This document shows positions 13,848-17,904 of a DNA stretch of 17,904 nt, in pieces. This DNA comes from Thermoplasmata archaeon (lineage in GTDB: Archaea > Thermoplasmatota > Thermoplasmata > Thermoplasmatales > GCA-001856825), in the NCBI GenBank assembly GCA_021831005.1, contig JAKBNO010000024.1, positions 1 through 17,904 on the forward strand. The letters run 5' to 3'. The position numbers and the translations under genes are program-made. The notes under the pieces were generated by a model that made no database searches, was not told the DNA's origin, and saw only the letters and a program-made list of their open reading frames with translations. The stretch's first letter is position 1. The number at the start of each line of letters is the position of its first letter.

Positions 13848-14815
13848 TGTGCTCCCTTTTCTGACCTCGACAATATGATATCATTTAATACTGTTGCTGC
13901 TGACTCCAATGGACCATCGTGATCTGTGAACAAGGTAAGGTGGTCTAGCACGTCGGTGTTGAATCTTATGACCATTGATGGCCCAACGGCATTTGAAAAT
14001 ACATTCTTTTCTGTGACCTTCTTGTAGCCAACCTTAATTCCCTTTGCAGTCACCTCAGTGAACTGCCTCGTTCCCGATGCAATTTCGCTCTGCTTCGCAG
14101 ATATATCTGCGTCCCTCAACCTGAGATTGGAACCGAAAATTCGCCTATGGAGTATGGTTCCTTTCCTCGCGGAATCAATTCCTTCCAGATCGTCACGCTG
14201 ATCTCTCTCTGCAATTCCTATCCTGATCGCCTCGCTCTTAGCAGACGCCAGACTTTTTCCAGCCTCCAATTGAGAAATCACGAAAGTGCTCGTAGCGTTG
14301 AATATTCCATCCACAGAGGAAATCTTCGCAGGGATCATGCAGTAGTCCATCATGTTGAATACAGGAAGTCCTCCGCATACCGTTGCTTCGTACTTCAAAG
14401 TCCTTCTCATTTCCTTAGCTGTTTTGAAGAGGTCAGTGTCTGAGACCAGTACGCCCTTGTTGGCGGTCACAACGTTCTTTTCATTTTCGAATGCAGAAAC
14501 GATATGGCTTATCCCTGGCTTCCCGTCCTTTGTGCTCTGTGTAATCTCAACAACAATGTCCGCCTCGAGATCAGAAATTGCACTGGTTGCATTGATCTTT
14601 TCAAATGAGTCCAGCGTTTTGAGACCACCTCCTTCCTTTGCCTGGATGATCCTCGTAAGAGGCATTCCATCGGTGATCACAGTTCCAGTGGTGTCGCTCA
14701 CAGAAACTACCTCAATTTTTTCTCCCAATTTTTCACTTATGATCGTTCCTTTCTGATTTATGAGTTTCAACAGATTTTTTCCAATTGAACCCAAACCGAT
14801 CAACTGGATTCTCAT
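13844..14815 (-). CDS. hom: Homoserine dehydrogenase
   Basis: This 323-residue enzyme reduces aspartate semialdehyde to homoserine with NAD(P)H for threonine and methionine synthesis. The N-terminal Rossmann motif GLGSIG is at 7-12, and VVTANKGVL at 115-123 carries the conserved NK. GGLPVFNMM at 148-156 and FNATSTFVISQLEAG at 172-186 match the substrate domain. IGIAERDQRDDLEGIDSARK at 199-218 contains the conserved Glu203 and catalytic Asp214 and Lys218. It lacks the ACT or long C-terminal regulatory domain found in many bacterial forms, as is usual for short archaeal enzymes. An AT-rich minus-strand box at 14844-14857 lies upstream; a leader of about nine bases is predicted. Its stop overlaps the start of the protease gene. 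Confidence 0.94.
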   Translation of the reverse strand: MRIQLIGLGSIGKNLLKLINQKGTIISEKLGEKIEVVSVSDTTGTVITDGMPLTRIIQAKEGGGLKTLDSFEKINATSAISDLEADIVVEITQSTKDGKPGISHIVSAFENEKNVVTANKGVLVSDTDLFKTAKEMRRTLKYEATVCGGLPVFNMMDYCMIPAKISSVDGIFNATSTFVISQLEAGKSLASAKSEAIRIGIAERDQRDDLEGIDSARKGTILHRRIFGSNLRLRDADISAKQSEIASGTRQFTEVTAKGIKVGYKKVTEKNVFSNAVGPSMVIRFNTDVLDHLTLFTDHDGPLESAATVLNDIILSRSEKGAQ

Positions 14816-14843
14816 AATATGAAAATGTCGAGTGGTATTACTA

Positions 14844-14857
14844 GTTTATTTATTAAT
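14844..14857. promoter_or_regulatory. AT-rich element between divergent hom and TPR genes
   Basis: Minus-strand ATTAATAAATAAAC is centred about 35 nt upstream of the hom ATG, and the same element read on the plus strand is about 46 nt upstream of the TPR ATG at 14897. It may serve one or both. A second AT-rich stretch (AAGCTAAATT, 14866-14875) is closer to the TPR start, so the TPR promoter is uncertain. Confidence 0.4.
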
Positions 14858-14896
14858 CATGATAAAAGCTAAATTGTCGTAATTTAATAGTCCAGT

Positions 14897-15559
14897 ATGA
14901 GCGAAGATAGAGTTCTTCCTTCACTCGCTAAGAGCACGGATGAATACATGGCTGCATTTGAGCTTTCTGAAGATGGATATCTTGAGGAGGCCGAAAAACA
15001 CGCACGGAAATCCATAGAGATAAAGAAGAACATTGAAGCGTTGATCCTCCTCGTTGACATTCTTGAGAAACAAGGGAAGGACTCAACGACCTTCCAGAAG
15101 ATGCTCCTAGAAGAGTACCCGATTAACCCAGATACATATCGGAGACTTTTCCTTTCGAGTTTTAACTCCAACAAGGAAGAAGCGCTGTCCTACATAAACA
15201 GATCGATCAACCTGCTCAAGAAGGCCATCTATTACTTCGATAAGTCAAGGCTGCTTTATTCAATGGGAAGATATCTGGAGGCCCTGGCTTCAGTCGACAC
15301 TGCAATAAAAATGGAAAGCAGGAACACTTCGTACTGGAACCAGAGGGCCGAGATCCTGATGAAAATTGCAAGAGTGAATGACGCAAAGGAATCTTGTGAG
15401 GTCTCGCTCAAGATAGACCAGAGGGACAGAAACGCTCTCGTCATATTATCCCGCATATATCTCAATTCTGGTGAAAAAGAGAAGGCTAAGGAACTCCTTC
15501 TGAAGATAGAGAACAGGGACGAAGAGATCAAGAAACTGTTGGAAGAAAGTATATCTTAG
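14897..15559 (+). CDS. TPR-repeat protein
   Basis: This 220-residue, Lys/Glu-rich soluble protein is almost all helical repeats. TPR-like helix pairs are visible near residues 15-44, 111-140, 144-175 and 178-207. The best is GRYLEALASVDTAIKMESRN at 124-143 followed by the WNQRAEILMKIARVNDAKESC segment at 147-167. There is no enzyme domain or membrane segment. It is probably a scaffold for a protein complex that I cannot identify. It is divergent from hom and converges on apgM, sharing a TTAG overlap of the two stop codons. The ATG start is the obvious one; no ribosome binding site is seen. Confidence 0.8.
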   Translation: MSEDRVLPSLAKSTDEYMAAFELSEDGYLEEAEKHARKSIEIKKNIEALILLVDILEKQGKDSTTFQKMLLEEYPINPDTYRRLFLSSFNSNKEEALSYINRSINLLKKAIYYFDKSRLLYSMGRYLEALASVDTAIKMESRNTSYWNQRAEILMKIARVNDAKESCEVSLKIDQRDRNALVILSRIYLNSGEKEKAKELLLKIENRDEEIKKLLEESIS

Positions 15560-16770
15560 GCTCCGTATTTCTCGGCCCTGTTTGCAGAGCTCAGGAGGAC
15601 GTTCATGAGGTCGCTTCCTTGAAGCCTCAGGTAACCATCTTTGGCCCTTATTTCGTCAAATTCTCCAACTCCGTCCTTCCTGCATCCTGGATAGCGGAGT
15701 AGAATAGGAACTGGGTCCGATGTGTGCTCCTTTGCACTGGCTGGTGTTGAGTGGTCTCCCGTGAAACACACTACAATCTCGTTCCTCACTTTCATCACGG
15801 TATCCTTTAGCGCAGCGTCGATCTTTTCGATGAATTCTTTCTTGGCGACCCCATTTCCATCATGGCCGGCGATGTCTGTACCCTTTACGTTGACGAGTAC
15901 AAAATCGACCTCCTTAAGTGCTTCCACTGCGGCCGCAAATTTCTTCTTCACGTCAGTGTCGATTGACCCGGTGACACCTTCGGGAGTGAAATTCTTCAGA
16001 CCCACAAGTTTGCAAATCCCAGAGACCAGGGCAACACCTGCAATAAAACCTCCGTCAAGGGAATACTTTTCGTTGAAGTTTGGTAAGGATGGTACCTCAC
16101 CGCCTCCCCTGTATAGGATTGCATTGGCCTCCTTTATTCCATTGGATCTTCTTTTGACATTTAGCGGCGCATCCTTCAGGATTCTGAACGATTGTTTGTA
16201 AAATTCGTTCAATATATGCGCAGTTTTTTTACCCTTCTCCGAAGTCGGTACAATGTCCTTGGGTTTCAGGTTATCTGCGTGGGGGTCGTTATCCGTTACT
16301 TCTGTGGAGATTCCTTCACCCCTCAAAACGAGAGCAGCTCGGTGTTCAGTACCCTCCTTGAACAATATTTCAACACCCTCAATCTTCAGATTGAGCTGTT
16401 TGGCCAGCTCGGAGGTTCCTTCCCTGATTCTGCCGGCTCTTCTGTCGATTATAGTCCCCTGCTCATTGACCGTTGCAAAATTGGCCCTGAAAGCTATATC
16501 TCCGCCTCTCAGTGTGAGGCCCGTCCCCATCGCCTCAAAAGGTCCCCTCCCTGTGTAGTACTTGAACGGGTCATATCCCAGATAATTCAGATGAGAAGTG
16601 TCCGACCCTGGTATTATGCCAGGTCGGATAGGGTCCATCAGGCCGATCATCCCTTCCCTTGCCAAAGTATTCAGATTCGGTTTATCAGCGGCTTCCAACG
16701 AAGTCTTGCCGCCTAGGGAATCGAAAGGTCTGTCTCCAAGTCCATCTGCAATTATGAGGAGAATCTTCAT
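15556..16770 (-). CDS. apgM: 2,3-bisphosphoglycerate-independent phosphoglycerate mutase, archaeal type
   Basis: This 404-residue enzyme interconverts 3- and 2-phosphoglycerate in glycolysis and gluconeogenesis and belongs to the alkaline phosphatase superfamily. LLIIADGLGDRP at 4-15 supplies metal ligand Asp9. PGSDTSH at 54-60 has the presumed phosphoserine Ser56. GTDIAGHDG at 297-305 supplies Asp299 and His303, and FTGDHSTPASAKEHTSDPVP at 336-355 supplies Asp339, His340 and His349. A TTG one codon upstream of the ATG also fits, but ATG at 16770 has a TATA-like box 25 nt upstream and is preferred. It follows the DUF92 gene on the same strand after 29 bases, with its own promoter overlapping that gene's stop. 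It converges on the TPR gene. Confidence 0.95.
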   Translation of the reverse strand: MKILLIIADGLGDRPFDSLGGKTSLEAADKPNLNTLAREGMIGLMDPIRPGIIPGSDTSHLNYLGYDPFKYYTGRGPFEAMGTGLTLRGGDIAFRANFATVNEQGTIIDRRAGRIREGTSELAKQLNLKIEGVEILFKEGTEHRAALVLRGEGISTEVTDNDPHADNLKPKDIVPTSEKGKKTAHILNEFYKQSFRILKDAPLNVKRRSNGIKEANAILYRGGGEVPSLPNFNEKYSLDGGFIAGVALVSGICKLVGLKNFTPEGVTGSIDTDVKKKFAAAVEALKEVDFVLVNVKGTDIAGHDGNGVAKKEFIEKIDAALKDTVMKVRNEIVVCFTGDHSTPASAKEHTSDPVPILLRYPGCRKDGVGEFDEIRAKDGYLRLQGSDLMNVLLSSANRAEKYGA

Positions 16771-16789
16771 CAATTGAGATTCCTTTGAG

Positions 16790-16800
16790 AAAAATAAAGT
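16790..16800 (-). promoter_or_regulatory. TATA-like box for apgM
   Basis: Minus-strand ACTTTATTTTT is centred about 25 nt upstream of the ATG at 16770 and overlaps the last base of the DUF92 stop codon, suggesting that apgM is transcribed on its own despite the short spacing. Confidence 0.55.
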
Positions 16801-17531
16801 TACCTCACAAATAGCAGAAAAGCCACAATAGTGGCAAACAGGGCAGCCGAAAAGTTGACTGAGTACTTCGTCAGGTACCCCCTGTTTTCTAGAGTCTCTC
16901 CGAGGACTGAATCAAAGAGAGAGCCAAAAAATGCCAACGAGCCTGAGAGAGCAGCGAATTCGAGGAGTACCCCGAGGGGTATAGATATCAGCCCACCATA
17001 AATGATGTATCCAAAGATTGAAAAGAATATGGGAAAGACGAACGATACTATGGTCCCCAGAACAGAAACACCACCATTCATCCCCGTTTCGGCAGGCTTC
17101 AGGGTGAGTATCATGTAAGTGTTCTCATCGAGAGAACCGATCTCGGATGCAGCCGTGTCGGAGAGAATTGTTCCCAGTGCGACCACATAAAGGAAGAAAA
17201 TAAGCATCGGACTGAAGTTCCAGAAATTCATAAGGGAGATCGCTGCTGGAAGCGCCCCTGCTGCCACGACATTCTTTGCCCCTCTTTCTCCTTTTAGACC
17301 CTCTTGCAGGCTCCAGCTCTTCTTCTTTTCAAATCCAGAAAGGGTCGAAATGTAGGATAAGCCCAGGAATAGGAAAAGCATTACAAAATACAGCCAACCT
17401 CCTCCTATAATGATAAGCGAGCCCACAATCGCGGAGGCTATGGCTCCCTCCCTGCTGAAGGCCTTGATTCTCAGCCCGAGTACGAATAGGACCGGAATCA
17501 CCGCTAGGAGGATTAGGTTGTACTCATTCAT
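16800..17531 (-). CDS. DUF92 family membrane protein (VTE6/TMEM19-like)
   Basis: This 243-residue integral membrane protein has about six hydrophobic segments (5-20, 31-62, 88-100, 109-123, 157-182, 183-205 and 226-242). DUF92 signatures are ERGAKNVVAAGALPAA at 82-97, SDTAASEIG at 124-132, TGMNGGVSVLGT at 149-160 and GSLFDSVLGETLENRG at 203-218, ending with KYSVNF at 222-227. The plant member VTE6 is a CTP-dependent phytyl-phosphate kinase, so an isoprenyl-phosphate kinase role, for instance salvaging geranylgeraniol for ether lipids, is plausible here but not shown. It begins at ATG 17531 with a strong TATA box 27 nt upstream. Confidence 0.9.
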   Translation of the reverse strand: MNEYNLILLAVIPVLFVLGLRIKAFSREGAIASAIVGSLIIIGGGWLYFVMLFLFLGLSYISTLSGFEKKKSWSLQEGLKGERGAKNVVAAGALPAAISLMNFWNFSPMLIFFLYVVALGTILSDTAASEIGSLDENTYMILTLKPAETGMNGGVSVLGTIVSFVFPIFFSIFGYIIYGGLISIPLGVLLEFAALSGSLAFFGSLFDSVLGETLENRGYLTKYSVNFSAALFATIVAFLLFVR

Positions 17532-17552
17532 GTGTACCTTGCAGATTCTGAT

Positions 17553-17562
17553 ACTATATAAG
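17553..17562 (-). promoter_or_regulatory. TATA box for the DUF92 gene
   Basis: Minus-strand CTTATATAGT is centred about 27 nt upstream of the ATG at 17531 and is preceded by A-rich sequence resembling a BRE. It is among the strongest boxes in the window. Confidence 0.65.
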
Positions 17563-17580
17563 AAATTTTAATCAAAATCG

Positions 17581-17792
17581 GTCTCGTTTCAGGATACTCG
17601 CATTCCCCATAATGAGACTCTTTGGAGGATTCTCTCCTTGTTCACGAAGAAAGATGTGTTGGGTTCCTGCTTTCGATAGTTGCGTTGCAGGATGACTACA
17701 GCATTACTGAAGTAGTAGTATGTGCAATAATAACGGTATCAGTGTCCTTCGACCGTATTATTAGAGTCCTTAGATTGAGGAAACTTGTATAA
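17581..17792 (+). pseudogene. Possible frameshifted helix-turn-helix regulator remnant
   Basis: Frame one from 17581 reads HNETLWRILSLFTKKDVL then runs into a stop. A shift near 17661 continues in a second frame as GFLLSIVALQDDYSITEVVV and ITVSVSFDRIIRVLRLRKLV up to a TAA at 17790. The joined text has the order of an archaeal winged-helix or ArsR/MarR-like DNA-binding domain (a leading helix, a SITEV helix, a TVS turn, and a FDRIIRVL recognition-like helix). No start codon sits near 17581. This could be chance in a low-complexity stretch. Confidence 0.3.
17726..17762. repeat. Imperfect inverted repeat
   Basis: AATAATAACGGT (17726-17737) and ACCGTATTATT (17752-17762) pair over eleven bases with a one-base bulge and a 14-base loop. 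It lies inside the putative decayed regulator frame, so it could be an operator, an RNA hairpin or coincidence. Confidence 0.4.
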
Positions 17793-17904
17793 CTTGCATT
17801 GGTTGAGAAATTTGCAAAAATGTTATAACACCATTCACAATTTCTGCTGGTGCCCAGTAACGAGATTCGCAAGTGCATGGTCCACGGTTACTACAGGGGA
17901 CACG

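Larger units (their letters stand above)
17532..17904. other. Terminal gap without an intact gene
   Basis: No convincing intact coding sequence, tRNA or CRISPR repeat was found here. It holds the DUF92 promoter, a possible decayed helix-turn-helix reading frame at 17581-17792 and an imperfect inverted repeat at 17726-17762. The short minus-strand open frame at 17696-17878 has no recognisable features. After 17793 I see nothing definable. Confidence 0.6.

Noticed and set aside
14147..14756. Plus-strand open frames over homoserine dehydrogenase
   Set aside because: They are antisense to a gene with complete catalytic motifs and show no motifs of their own.
17696..17878. 60-residue minus-strand open frame at the right end
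   Set aside because: It has no motif, no promoter at leaderless spacing, low confidence in its start and overlaps an inverted repeat; likely chance.
1..17904. CRISPR arrays, tRNA or rRNA genes, intact insertion sequences
   Set aside because: No regularly spaced repeats, tRNA T-loop sequences or transposase motifs were seen by eye; a computed scan could still find weak cases.

Overview
The window reads as ordinary chromosome of an archaeon, most likely a member of the Thermoplasmatales or a close relative. The reasons are the gene set (TruD-type pseudouridine synthase, archaeal ApgM phosphoglycerate mutase, DUF92 membrane protein, leaderless homoserine dehydrogenase), heavy AGA/AGG arginine codon use, and the promoter architecture: AT-rich TATA-like boxes sit about 24-27 nt upstream of most start codons, with almost no Shine-Dalgarno sequences, as expected for leaderless mRNAs. 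Genus and species cannot be fixed from the sequence alone. There are no rRNA or tRNA genes, CRISPR arrays or intact mobile elements.

Layout. 1-706 (-) is a metallo-beta-lactamase-fold hydrolase that runs off the left edge. 782-1696 (-) is an orphan AIR-synthase-like (PurM/HypE-type) protein. Divergent from it, 1765-2751 (+) is a QueG-type Fe-S/cobalamin reductase, followed by a small protein with possible arcadin-1 resemblance (2815-3141) and a TPR protein (3390-3926). 4144-5583 (+) is a GltD-like FAD/NAD(P)/Fe-S oxidoreductase, followed by an LsrF-like class I aldolase/thiolase (5659-6447). A strong hairpin separates this from the convergent 521-residue double-ThyX-domain protein (6496-8061, -). 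Divergent from that gene is a RhaD-type class II aldolase fused to a short-chain dehydrogenase (8181-10142, +), then a PrxQ/Bcp peroxiredoxin (10203-10658, +).

The right half has tightly packed convergent and divergent pairs: a sequon-rich membrane protein (10655-11479, -), truD (11533-12735, +), a translationally coupled homoserine dehydrogenase and CPBP membrane protease pair (14815 to 12729, -), a second TPR protein (14897-15559, +), apgM (15556-16770, -) and a DUF92 membrane enzyme (16800-17531, -). The last 373 bases have no intact gene but hold an imperfect hairpin and a possible decayed helix-turn-helix regulator.

Most genes appear to be transcribed singly. The only clear operon-like overlap is homoserine dehydrogenase followed by the CPBP protease. 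The metabolic theme is central carbon and redox: two aldolase-type enzymes of different classes, a phosphoglycerate mutase, an NAD(P)/Fe-S oxidoreductase and a peroxiredoxin. I did not find a clear multi-gene novel system. The items most worth a second look are the double ThyX protein with complementary motif loss, the QueG-type reductase in an archaeal setting, the LsrF-like enzyme, the palindromic TATA box shared by two leaderless genes, and the protease coupled to homoserine dehydrogenase.
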